A stretch of 54,713 bases of DNA from an uncultured Collinsella sp. Lineage in GTDB: Bacteria; Actinomycetota; Coriobacteriia; Coriobacteriales; Coriobacteriaceae. Below the pieces are notes generated by a model. That model was given only the letters and a program-made list of their open reading frames with translations. It did not search any database and was not told the origin of the DNA. The number at the start of each line of letters is the position of its first letter. Position 1 is the stretch's first letter. The position numbers were made by a program, and so were the translations under genes. Shown in pieces: positions 31,520-39,110 of the stretch. The stretch is from NCBI GenBank assembly GCA_902479135.1, contig CABSNU010000013.1, positions 1-54,713 of the forward strand, written 5' to 3'.

Positions 31520-31732
31520 GTGCAAAAATTGGAGTATTCTGCAACTATAGGGGGTCCGTTAATCTATTCCAGGCCAAATAAAGCCGCTCAAGAGTTATCC
31601 AAGGGCGGTAAAAAGACAAGGTCTTCCTCAAATGTTGCCTAACGTTCCCGTTCGATAGCGTTTTTGTTTCTCATTTGGATTAACTTGTGGGTGCTGGAGG
31701 GCCGACCATGCTGAATACTCGCAATTTTGCAC
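31520..31732. repeat. Noncoding segment bounded by inverted GAGTATTC motifs
   Basis: GTGCAAAAATTGGAGTATTC (31520-31539) recurs inverted as GAATACTCGCAATTTTGCAC (31713-31732). The space between has no believable gene. It resembles the pair at 17280/17454. This covers most of the gap between the repressor and the nuclease-like gene; the stretch 31414-31519 shows nothing else recognisable. Confidence 0.55.
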
Positions 31733-31762
31733 ATCGCTAGGGTACCCACCTTGTTAGCCGGT

Positions 31763-32953
31763 CTAGCTTCCGGCCCCGAAGATTCTGCCCTCGGGCGCGA
31801 GGCTGCTTATTTGGGCAAATGATGGGCTGTCGGATTCGACAGTCTGCATGTCATCGATTGCCGGAACTTCATTTATTGTCGGGTCATCCAGCGTGATACC
31901 TTCGAGTGTTGCTTTTTCGAGGTCGATTCGTTGACGATCTTCGGAATCCTGGCGAAGCTGCTTCTGAATTCGCTTTTTCTCTTCTATAAACCTTCTGAGC
32001 ACAAACTGTCTCAGGTCCTCTTGCATGATTTGAAAGTCTTTTGGCAGACGCGAGGGGCGTATGCCCTCTTTCCGTTGGATCGCCTCCATGACCCTAACGA
32101 AAGCGCTGGCATGCATAAAGGAATAACGACTGACGGTGATGATTCCGTATCCCATGGACGCAAGCGCATTCTTGCGCTCCTCATCGATGGCGCGGTCTTC
32201 TTCCGTGTCATGATAAAACCCGTTGTATTCAATGTCTGTGCGAGATTTCTTTAGATACGCATCCATAAAGAACTTTTTACGTCTCGTGAGATTCTTTGCG
32301 GCAGCGGTGACCTGCACCTCGTAATCGGTCTCAATTCCCTTAATACCAAGCCCTCCTTCGCTTTTAGGCAGCGTTAGCATCATGACAAAGGCCGTTTCCA
32401 TAGGAGACCGGCATCCGTCGCGCACACATTGAATCGCCTTTCGGGCAAGGGCCAGACCGTCGCGTCTGGTAATGGAATTAAAGAACTGTTTTAACCTTTC
32501 GGTCGAGGTGAGCGCGAAACGCTCGTTATACGAGGTGGAAGAGCCGGTTCCAAGGGAGTAAGCGCCGCACAATTCAAAGTAGTACTCCACCAGTTCGCGA
32601 AAAGGGAGATAGGTGGCGGCCTGAAGTGCGCAAAGCTCAACGCCAACAATGAAGATGCCATCTTTGAGCTCTATAAAGCGTGAGTTCGAGAATCGTTTTG
32701 ACGAAACGTGGCATTGACAGTTCATTGCATAGCGCGCATTCCTGCGATCAAACACCATTATCTCGAGGCAATCATTTGCGTCAAGGGAAACATCGTGTTT
32801 GGTGAGCCATTCTGCGGCTGCGTCAAGGAGCGTTCCGGTGGGACATGATCCGTAAATCGCGGCAGGGTTACAGGGCTCGGTGTCTTTCGCAGACGCCGAA
32901 TGCGCGGCCTGGTAGACCGCTTTTGCAGTGGTATGTGACAATACGATACTCAT
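31763..32953 (-). CDS. Orphan protein with a DUF559/VSR-like nuclease region
   Basis: A 396-residue protein of a type common in gut actinobacteria and without firm function. The C-terminal half contains SPMETAFVMMLTLP, then FFMDAYLKKSRTDIEYNGFYH, then NALASMGYGIITVS: a spaced D, E and strand pattern like the PD-(D/E)xK fold of DUF559/VSR-type endonucleases, with EYNG where ExK is usual. The N-terminal half holds the CxC pair of NCQCHV and LPFRELVEYYFELCGAYSLG, often seen in this group. The last ~70 residues are acidic and disordered. Base composition is clearly more A/T-rich than nearby genes and A/T-rich noncoding DNA flanks it, so it was probably acquired. A conflict or defence role is only a guess. 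Confidence 0.65.
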   Translation of the reverse strand: MSIVLSHTTAKAVYQAAHSASAKDTEPCNPAAIYGSCPTGTLLDAAAEWLTKHDVSLDANDCLEIMVFDRRNARYAMNCQCHVSSKRFSNSRFIELKDGIFIVGVELCALQAATYLPFRELVEYYFELCGAYSLGTGSSTSYNERFALTSTERLKQFFNSITRRDGLALARKAIQCVRDGCRSPMETAFVMMLTLPKSEGGLGIKGIETDYEVQVTAAAKNLTRRKKFFMDAYLKKSRTDIEYNGFYHDTEEDRAIDEERKNALASMGYGIITVSRYSFMHASAFVRVMEAIQRKEGIRPSRLPKDFQIMQEDLRQFVLRRFIEEKKRIQKQLRQDSEDRQRIDLEKATLEGITLDDPTINEVPAIDDMQTVESDSPSFAQISSLAPEGRIFGAGS

Positions 32954-33227
32954 GGTATATATCGTGTCAGCTAATGCCGTGTTGATGGCACTGAGTGGAA
33001 AAGCCGTTTTAGAGGTCTAACCAAATGCTGTCCAAAAGCTTGACGCAATTATGAGTTGGTATGCCCTAAATAAAAGTTTTCGCAGCTTAGCTATAGCATA
33101 TAAATACTCAATTGCTGCACATTTGATATCGATGTATCACCATCCGACAACGAATTGCGTGTTGGGAATTGGTCGAAATCGTTCAAAATGAGGGTTCAGA
33201 ATTTGTGATGGCAGATCTATCTGTGGA
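32954..33227. other. A/T-rich noncoding gap upstream of the nuclease-like gene
   Basis: No credible ORF. It contains AATACTCAATTGCTGCAC near 33104, which loosely resembles the GAATACTC motif at 31713. A promoter for the minus-strand gene is probably near 33070-33090 (TATAGCATATAAAT on the plus strand), but no -35 is convincing. Confidence 0.4.
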
Positions 33228-33283
33228 ACGTAGGGCGGCCCCGCTGCGGGGTTTCCCGCTGCGAGGCCGCTCGTGATCTACGT
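33228..33283 (-). terminator. Nested hairpin after the exonuclease gene
   Basis: GCGGCC/GGCCGC with inner CCCGC/GCGGG, enclosed by ACGTAG/CTACGT. It lies about 20 bases beyond the stop codon of the minus-strand exonuclease gene. Confidence 0.55.
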
Positions 33284-33304
33284 CGGAGTTTGTCGTAGAC
33301 GTTT

Positions 33305-34273
33305 CTACTTGGCAAACAGGTTCTTGAGGTTGAACTCGGCCTGAACCGTGCGGAGCATGAGGTCGGTGTCGTCGAGGCCCAGGTGCTGCTCGTTGGCGTC
33401 GGCGGCGAGGGTTCCACGGCGGCGCGCCCAGTTCTCGAGCGCGGCGGGCGCGGATTCGCGGGGGAGCGAGCGGACGTCGGCATCCAGGCTGCGGCAGATC
33501 TGGCGCGAGTCGATGACGATGATCTTGCCGGCGCGGCGTGCCTCGGCGTAACCGTCCAGGTGGATCTTGAACCAACTGTCCTCAAAGGCGGCGTTGTGCG
33601 CCATGTACGGGTACTTCTTCATAAGCTTGAGCAGCTGCTTCTGCAGTTCCTTGTTCTCGCGGAATGGCTTTTTGCCGTCGATGTCGTCCCAGGTGATGTG
33701 GTGGATATTCGACAACGGCACATCCTCGCCGCGGTAGATGTCGGGCAGACCGCAGTAGTGCGCCTCGGCGTCGTGCGGGACGGCGTCGCTGGTGAGCTCC
33801 ATGATTTCCCAACCCACATTGATGATATAACCGCGCTCGGGTGCACGGCCGGTGGTCTCGATGTCGATACCGAGCACGGTGCCCTGGATGGGCTTGCGGG
33901 CGTAGGCCACGCCGAGCGCGTCGCGGTCGCCGCGGATCTCGCGCATGACCGACGCGGCGGTGCGCTTTTGCATCTTGCCGATGGCGGCGCAGGTGTCGGC
34001 ATCGGACAGGCCGCGCGAAAGCGTCGCGGGCGTCACGTTGCGCAGGCGCGCCTCGCCAATCTGGTCGCACAGGTCGCGGTTGCGGTCAGCCAGGTCGCGC
34101 ACGGTGGCAAAGTCGAAGCTGGGGTCGCCCTCGGCGGTAAAGTACTCGGTTTCGAGCACCTTAAGGGCCTCCTCGCCCTTCTGGCGCTCGGACTCCATGG
34201 CGCCGTGATCGCCATAGATAAACATGGGAATAAACGGCTGGCGCTCGTATTCGAGTGCTTGTGAAACGTTCAT
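33305..34273 (-). CDS. DEDDh-type 3'-5' exonuclease domain protein
   Basis: A 322-residue protein. The C-terminal ~190 residues are an RNase T/DnaQ exonuclease: ExoI VLGIDIETTGR, ExoII AHNAAFEDSWF, ExoIII with EQHLGLDDTDLM (His and the last Asp five apart, the DEDDh form). All five catalytic residues are present, so activity on DNA or RNA 3' ends is expected. The N-terminal ~130 residues are a helical region not recognised, with LSDADTCAAIGKMQKRTAAS. AAGGAG lies 8 bases before ATG. Its natural substrate is unknown; it stands alone, divergent from the Mn transporter. Confidence 0.8.
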   Translation of the reverse strand: MNVSQALEYERQPFIPMFIYGDHGAMESERQKGEEALKVLETEYFTAEGDPSFDFATVRDLADRNRDLCDQIGEARLRNVTPATLSRGLSDADTCAAIGKMQKRTAASVMREIRGDRDALGVAYARKPIQGTVLGIDIETTGRAPERGYIINVGWEIMELTSDAVPHDAEAHYCGLPDIYRGEDVPLSNIHHITWDDIDGKKPFRENKELQKQLLKLMKKYPYMAHNAAFEDSWFKIHLDGYAEARRAGKIIVIDSRQICRSLDADVRSLPRESAPAALENWARRRGTLAADANEQHLGLDDTDLMLRTVQAEFNLKNLFAK

Positions 34274-34336
34274 ATAACTGCTCCTTGGACGGGCCGTGTC
34301 GCGCGGCTCGGTGGCATTGAGTTATGGCGAGATGAT

Positions 34337-34354
34337 AGTTTACCATGGGCAACT
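34337..34354. promoter_or_regulatory. Candidate metal-regulator operator, site 2
   Basis: AGTTTACCATGGGCAACT is an 18-bp dyad (AGTT..CC-AT-GG..AACT), close in design to MntR boxes and sharing CATGGGCAACT with the site before the MntR-like gene at 27890. It ends one base before the -35 of the promoter below. Confidence 0.5.
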
Positions 34355-34355
34355 A

Positions 34356-34402
34356 TTGGCATCGCGCCTAGGACAACTACAATACCCTAGTTGACCGCTA
34401 GG
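34356..34402 (+). promoter_or_regulatory. Promoter of the putative Mn exporter
   Basis: TTGGCA (34356-34361) and TACAAT (34378-34383) with 16-base spacing. CCTAG-N7-CTAGG (34386-34402) lies at the expected transcription start and might bind a second regulator. Confidence 0.55.
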
Positions 34403-34445
34403 ACTTTTACAATGCTGCCGAAAGACATGAAAGGTTCCATCCGTC

Positions 34446-35546
34446 ATGGATTTGCTGATTGATATTCTGCTCGACGCCGGCAAGGACACGCTCTCGCTGG
34501 CGCCGTTTTTGTTGGTGACGTATCTTGCTCTCGAGACACTTGAGCACGTTGCGGGCGACCGCGTCAACGGCGCTATCAAGCGCGCCGGCGCTGCGGGTCC
34601 CGTGGCTGGCTCGCTGCTGGGCATTGTGCCGCAGTGCGGATTTTCGGCCATGGCAGCAACGCTGTACGCCGGCCGTGTCGTGACGCTGGGCACGCTGGTC
34701 GCCGTGTTCCTCTCGACCTCCGATGAGATGCTGCCGCTGTTGCTCGCCGAGCAGGTGCCCGTGCAGACCATGGCGATGCTTTTGGCTTCGAAGGCACTGA
34801 TCGCGCTGGTCACGGGCTTTATCGTGGACGCGGCTATCCGCGGCCTTCGTCGTAATTCCCGCGCGCATGCGGCGATTCGCCGTACCGTGCTGGGGACCGC
34901 TGCCAATCCGGCTCATGTGAACTGCGCGCACGACGACCATACCGGGGGCGACATCATTGATGAAGTGGCCGAGGCGGGCGTGAGCGCCGACCACATCCAC
35001 GAGTTGTGCGAGCGCGACCATTGCGGTTGCGATGATGATGAAGATGAACACGAGCGCGACCACGGACACAGCCATGACCACGGTCACGCAGGCGAGCATG
35101 AGCACCACCACGGCCATGGGCACGACCACGGTCACTCCCACGAAGGTGCGCCCGTCCTGTCGATTATCCGCAGCGCGATCTCGCACACCGTGCAGGTTTC
35201 GGTTTTTATTTTCCTGGTGACGCTGATTCTAGTTGCCGTGCTCGAGACCTTCGGAGAGTCCGCGATCGAGCAGTTCCTGCGTGGCAACGAGACGCTCGCC
35301 GTCTTGGGCTCGGCACTCGTCGGCCTGATCCCCAACTGCTCGGCCAGCGTGGTCATTACGCAGCTGTACCTGGAGGGCGCGCTACAGCTGGCGCCGATGC
35401 TCGCCGGCACGCTCATTTCCGCCGGCGTGGGCTATCTTGTCCTGTTCCGCACCAACCGCAGCGCTCGTGAAAACGCCGTGTTCCTGGTCATGATGTACGT
35501 CATCGGCGCCGGCTGGGGCCTTATCCTATCCGCCTTCGGCCTCTAA
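34446..35546 (+). CDS. Putative manganese/arsenic-type efflux permease with His-rich loop
   Basis: A 366-residue membrane protein of the ArsP_2/putative manganese transporter family. Two similar halves of about four helices carry matching motifs: LLGIVPQCGFSAMAATLY in the first and LVGLIPNCSASVVITQLYLE in the second. They flank a cytoplasmic or external loop (residues ~175-240) extremely rich in histidine, aspartate and glutamate, clearly able to bind metal, with additional cysteines (HCGCDDDED). Likely exports Mn2+ or a similar ion. A promoter and an MntR-like operator are visible upstream. GAAAGG lies 11 bases before ATG. A terminator follows the stop. Confidence 0.8.
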   Translation: MDLLIDILLDAGKDTLSLAPFLLVTYLALETLEHVAGDRVNGAIKRAGAAGPVAGSLLGIVPQCGFSAMAATLYAGRVVTLGTLVAVFLSTSDEMLPLLLAEQVPVQTMAMLLASKALIALVTGFIVDAAIRGLRRNSRAHAAIRRTVLGTAANPAHVNCAHDDHTGGDIIDEVAEAGVSADHIHELCERDHCGCDDDEDEHERDHGHSHDHGHAGEHEHHHGHGHDHGHSHEGAPVLSIIRSAISHTVQVSVFIFLVTLILVAVLETFGESAIEQFLRGNETLAVLGSALVGLIPNCSASVVITQLYLEGALQLAPMLAGTLISAGVGYLVLFRTNRSARENAVFLVMMYVIGAGWGLILSAFGL

Positions 35547-35561
35547 GTAGGCCTAAAAAAT

Positions 35562-35630
35562 GGGCTTCAAATAGCCATGCTCGGCGCCTGCGCAATGCGG
35601 CGACGCATGGCATTTTGAAGCCCGTTTTTT
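35562..35630 (+). terminator. Long terminator hairpin after the Mn exporter
   Basis: GGGCTTCAAA/TTTGAAGCCC with an inner GCCATGC/GCATGGC stem, followed by TTTTTT. Confidence 0.85.
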
Positions 35631-35670
35631 GTTGAGCCATGGATTCCGAGCGCTCACACCGCGCAAAACA

Positions 35671-35707
35671 AAAAGGTAGATTTCCGGGCATGTCCCGAAA
35701 ATCTACC
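35671..35707 (-). terminator. Terminator of yaiI
   Basis: GGTAGATTTCCGGG and CCCGAAAATCTACC form a stem with one mismatch. On the minus strand it is followed by TTTTTGTTTT, just after the yaiI-like stop. Confidence 0.85.
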
Positions 35708-35711
35708 TTGG

Positions 35712-36194
35712 TTAGCGCAGCAGCTCGGTGAGGTTGCGCTTAAAGCGGGCCCGGTCTTCGCTGGTAAATGCCGCCGGACCGCGAGTGCGACCGCCGGCGC
35801 GGCGCACCTTCTTTTCCTCGTGGCGAATAAACAGTTGCATGTCGATGGTCGCCTTATCGTAGACGCGCCCGCGCACGCCGATGGCGGCGGCATCGCGCCC
35901 GAGCACCATGCTCGCCAAGCCAATGTCCTGCGTCACGACTACGTCGCCCGCCTGCAGGCGTTCGACAATGGCAAAGTCGGCGCTGTCGGCGCCCACGCTC
36001 ACATCGAGCGTCGTGACCCAAAATCCGCGTCGCGCATGCTCGACGTCGCGCTGATCGTTGCGGCGAATGTGGCGTTCCAGGTTCTGTGTGCTGTTGCCGG
36101 CGATAACGACGGCAACGCCCGCCCGCCGCGCGCAGTCAATCGACTCGCGCGTGACCGGGCAGGCGTCTGCATCAATAAAGAGCGTTCGCGGCAT
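35712..36194 (-). CDS. YaiI/YqxD family (DUF188) protein
   Basis: A 160-residue protein with the family opening LFIDADACPVTRESIDCARR, the central ADFAIVERLQAGDVVVTQDIGLA and the late RGRVYDKATIDMQL. The spaced acidic residues (D in DADACPV, D in GADSADF, TQDIGLA) resemble a PIN-like nuclease fold. The family's function is unproven. It directly follows the DUF308 gene on the same strand: its ATG is next to that gene's stop, so they are co-transcribed. Confidence 0.9.
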   Translation of the reverse strand: MPRTLFIDADACPVTRESIDCARRAGVAVVIAGNSTQNLERHIRRNDQRDVEHARRGFWVTTLDVSVGADSADFAIVERLQAGDVVVTQDIGLASMVLGRDAAAIGVRGRVYDKATIDMQLFIRHEEKKVRRAGGRTRGPAAFTSEDRARFKRNLTELLR

Positions 36195-36796
36195 CTAGTG
36201 CACCAGTTTGCCAAATTGAATAGCGCGAACAATCAGCGTTACGCCAAACACCAGCAGTGCGGCGCCGCTAAAGATGACGAGCATCTTGGCCGACCACAGC
36301 GGATAGATAAACACGAACATGCCGGCGATGATGGAGAGCGCGCCGCTCAGGATGGCGAGGGCACGGTTGGACGAAAGCTCGGACTCCAGAATGGACATGA
36401 CACCTTCGACGATCCAGCCAAAGCCGGCCACGATAACCACCATCGTGGTGAGCGTCGCGGTCGAGAAGGCCTGGTTGCGCAGGATTATGACGCCGCCCAA
36501 GATAATGAGTAGGTTGGAGATGATGCTCGTCACGCGCCAGCCGGTGGGCAGCAGCGGCTCAAAATGGCAGTGAACAGCCTGATGGCAGCAGTGATTACAA
36601 AGTAAAAACCCAGGACAGTCGTCAAAAAGACGAGGGACTTGGCGGGTGCAAAAAGCAGCGCGATACCAGCAATGAGCGCCAAGACGCCCGTGATGGCGTA
36701 AATCCAGCGCACGGCCTTGACGGCCTTGCCTGCCATGCTTTTCTCGTCAAATCCAAACTGGCTCGATTTTTGGTCATCGTTCTTAAAGATGCCCAT
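36195..36796 (-). pseudogene. DUF308/HdeD-like membrane protein, frameshifted
   Basis: Two minus-strand frames overlap by a few bases and together make one ~200-residue six-helix DUF308 protein. The first (88 codons) starts MGIFKNDDQKSSQ and has two helices, ending aberrantly as AILSRCCPPAGA. The second continues with TSIISNLLIILGGVIILRNQ to the natural end. Adding one base to the AAAA run at 36561-36564 restores a smooth join (TAIFEPLLPTGWRVTSIIS). Either the gene is broken or a homopolymer base was lost in sequencing. GGAGACATT precedes ATG. It heads a two-gene unit with the yaiI-like gene. Confidence 0.8.
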
Positions 36797-36984
36797 AATG
36801 TCTCCTTTCCGTGCGGCGTAAGCCTTGATCGTTACAACCAGTATCGCCTAAAGGCGCTGGCGTATGGGTCGGGGAGGGCGAAACGTAACCCAAAGGTCCC
36901 GAATTGTTTCCGTTGTTCCCCACGTCGCAATTTTCTATTCAACAGGTGTAGAACATTGCAGCCCTGTTCGTTATTGCCTACGTT

Positions 36985-37003
36985 TTAGGTTAGATTTTCC
37001 TAA
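36985..37003. promoter_or_regulatory. Iron-box-like site before the nitroreductase gene
   Basis: TTAGGTTAGATTTTCCTAA agrees with the 19-bp DtxR/IdeR consensus TTAGGTTAGSCTAACCTAA at 15 of 18 defined positions, including all outer ones. It ends 28 bases before the start codon, a repressor-type position. Confidence 0.5.
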
Positions 37004-37031
37004 GGACAATTGGCTTGTATTGGGGGTCCCT

Positions 37032-37703
37032 ATGAACGAAGCAGTTCCCGAGGCACCGTTGAGTGTCGAATCGATGGCAAAGCAAGGCTGCGAAAAGCTC
37101 GGCTTGGACGCGTTTGATGCGCTGGTCCGTCGTGCCCGTACATGCCGCCGTTTTGACGAGTCCATGCGCGTGCCGCGCGAGTTTTTGCTCGAGCTGGCGG
37201 AGCTGGCGCACCTGACTCCCTGTGGTGCCAATGCTCAGCGTCTGCGTTTTCATGTGGTAAGCGGTGCAGAGGACTGCGCGCGTGTATTTGACGAGCTTGC
37301 ATGGGCCGGTGCGCTCAAGGATTGGCCGGGTCCCGATGAGGGCGAGCGCCCGACCGGCTACATCGCGATTCTTGCCGAGCGCGCCGTTCCGGGTAAGCCC
37401 GCCGCTCCTATTACTGAGGTCGACACGGGCATTGCCGCGCAGACGATGATGCTCGCCGCCCGCAGCGCCACGCCCGAGGTGGCTGCCTGCATGTTCAAGG
37501 CCTTTACGCCCCACGCGATCGATGCCATGGGGCTCGATAGCGACAAGTATGAGCTCAAGCTGATCATGGCGTTTGGCGTTCCGGCCGAGACGCAGGTGAT
37601 CGATGCGATCGATTCCAACCCCGACGGCTCAATTAATTACTGGCGCGACGAGGCGCAGGTGCACCACGTACCCAAGCGCCCGCTTGCCGACGTACTGGTG
37701 TAG
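37032..37703 (+). CDS. Nitroreductase family protein
   Basis: A 223-residue FMN-type nitroreductase. The motif RRARTCRRFDES near residue 33 and LAHLTPCGANAQRLRFHVV near residue 62 are the FMN-phosphate and ring-binding parts. GIAAQTMMLAA and KLIMAFGVPAE are the conserved dimer core and late glycine strand; KRPLADVLV ends the protein. Such enzymes reduce quinones, nitro compounds or flavins with NAD(P)H. The ribosome site is weak (GGGGGTCCC), yet the upstream frame is not coding-like. An iron-box-like sequence precedes it, so expression may rise under iron limitation. Confidence 0.85.
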   Translation: MNEAVPEAPLSVESMAKQGCEKLGLDAFDALVRRARTCRRFDESMRVPREFLLELAELAHLTPCGANAQRLRFHVVSGAEDCARVFDELAWAGALKDWPGPDEGERPTGYIAILAERAVPGKPAAPITEVDTGIAAQTMMLAARSATPEVAACMFKAFTPHAIDAMGLDSDKYELKLIMAFGVPAETQVIDAIDSNPDGSINYWRDEAQVHHVPKRPLADVLV

Positions 37704-37733
37704 CTGAGCGTCACCGCGGTGTGATCCGGCGGT

Positions 37734-37770
37734 AAACCACCACAAAGGTACCTGTCCCCTTTGCGGTGGT
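37734..37770. repeat. 'AACCACCACAAAGG' palindromic repeat, copy 2
   Basis: AAACCACCACAAAGG then TACCTGTCC and CCTTTGCGGTGGT; one arm base has changed. It lies 31 bases after the nitroreductase stop and 16 before the next start. Confidence 0.8.
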
Positions 37771-37785
37771 GCGAGGGGAGGACGT

Positions 37786-38328
37786 GTGGCAGATTTGTAT
37801 TTGGTGCGGCATGGGCAGACTGAGCTCAATGTGCAGAACATTTTGCAGGGTGGGCACGATTCGCCGCTTACGGCGCGCGGGCGCGAGCAGGCGCTGGCGA
37901 CGCGCGCGGCGTTTGAGGCGCGTGGCGTGACCTTTGACCGTGTGTATTCCTCGCCGTTGGGCCGGGCGCGGCATACGGCTGAGCTAATTGCTGGTGAGGG
38001 CCGCTCGATAGAGCTGGTCGATGACCTGCGCGAGTGGCATTTGGGCTCGCTGGAGGGTACATCAAATCGCGAGATGCCGCCGCAGCCCTGGGGTGATTAT
38101 CCGGTGGCCTTTGGTGGCGAGTCTGAAGGCGAGCTCCAGTCGCGCATGGTCGCGGCGCTGTCCCACATCATGGCCAGGCCGCAGCACGACTGTGTGCTGG
38201 CAGTCTCCCACGGCTCTTCCTGCCAGGAGTTTCTTGAGTATGTGACTGGCAGGGGAGAGCTACCCGACAACGGTGCCGTGCTTCATTTTGGCTATTGCGA
38301 CGGTGCGTTTTCACTCCTTGATTGGTAA
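37786..38328 (+). CDS. Histidine phosphatase (phosphoglycerate mutase-like), first of a tandem pair
   Basis: A 180-residue member of the histidine phosphatase superfamily. The catalytic RHGQTELN is at residues 8-15, the second arginine in YSSPLGRARHTAE, the general acid E in DDLREWHLGSLEG, and the second histidine in LAVSHGSSCQEFL. Small size and lack of the cofactor-dependent insert suggest a phosphatase (GpmB/CobC-like), not a glycolytic mutase. GTG start with GGGGAGGAC ahead. It is followed by a paralogue after 17 bases. Confidence 0.88.
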   Translation: MADLYLVRHGQTELNVQNILQGGHDSPLTARGREQALATRAAFEARGVTFDRVYSSPLGRARHTAELIAGEGRSIELVDDLREWHLGSLEGTSNREMPPQPWGDYPVAFGGESEGELQSRMVAALSHIMARPQHDCVLAVSHGSSCQEFLEYVTGRGELPDNGAVLHFGYCDGAFSLLDW

Positions 38329-38345
38329 CGAACGAAAGGACCCCT

Positions 38346-38981
38346 ATGAATAAAGACCTGTATCTGGTTCGTCATGGGCAGACAATATTCAACCTTAAGC
38401 GCATTATTCAGGGTTGGAGTGACTCGCCGCTTACGCAGTTGGGTTGCGACCAGGCGGCGCGTGCCGGCATGTTCTTACGTGCGCGCGGCATTGAACCCGA
38501 TCATGCCTACACCTCCACACTTCATCGCACCGAGCAGACTATCGCCAACCTGTGGCCGGGCTTGGCGTACGAGCGCCTGGACGGTCTGCGTGAGTGGTTC
38601 TTTGGCGACTTTGAGGCCGAGCGCGTGATGCTTATGCCCGAGCGCCCGTGGCGAGATTTCTATCGTCAGTTTGGCGGCGAGGGCCAGATGCAGGTGCGCG
38701 AGCGCATGGCGGCGACGATAACCGATCTTATGCGACGTCCGGACCACGAGTGCGTGCTCGCGGTGAGCCACGGTTCGGCTATCAAGGAGTTTTTGGACCA
38801 CGTGCGGGGCGCGGCGGCCGACGAGCGCGAACGCGTGCCGGGCAACTGCTCAGTGCTGCATTTTGCGTTTGACGATGCGGCCGATACGTTTGAACTGGTC
38901 GAAGTCTTTACGCAGGAAGACTACGCGCGCGAGCTGGGGCTTGAACCGCTCGTGGCTACTGCGGGTCCGCAGCGCGGATAA
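38346..38981 (+). CDS. Histidine phosphatase, second of a tandem pair
   Basis: A 211-residue paralogue of the preceding gene with the same landmarks: RHGQTIFN at residue 8, YTSTLHRTEQTIA, GLREWFFGDFEAE and LAVSHGSAIKEFLD. Similar length and order of motifs indicate local duplication followed by divergence. The extra ~30 residues are at the C-terminus (EDYARELGLEPLVA). GAAAGGA lies before the chosen ATG; an open frame continues upstream into the neighbour but without a good start. A bidirectional terminator follows. Confidence 0.88.
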   Translation: MNKDLYLVRHGQTIFNLKRIIQGWSDSPLTQLGCDQAARAGMFLRARGIEPDHAYTSTLHRTEQTIANLWPGLAYERLDGLREWFFGDFEAERVMLMPERPWRDFYRQFGGEGQMQVRERMAATITDLMRRPDHECVLAVSHGSAIKEFLDHVRGAAADERERVPGNCSVLHFAFDDAADTFELVEVFTQEDYARELGLEPLVATAGPQRG

Positions 38982-39028
38982 CGCGAGCGCGGCGGCACGG
39001 GTCGTCGGCATAACTTCTCGACGCAAAA

Positions 39029-39065
39029 GGGGCGGAGATGCATGTACCTGCTGCATCTCCGCCCC
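39029..39065. terminator. Bidirectional terminator
   Basis: GGGGCGGAGATGCA and TGCATCTCCGCCCC form a perfect 14-bp stem with a 9-base loop between two convergent genes. An AAAA run lies on the left for minus-strand transcripts. Confidence 0.9.
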
Positions 39066-39110
39066 CTGTTTGTTGGGCTGCCGATTTTTGTGCTGGACGG
39101 TCTGGTCTTG

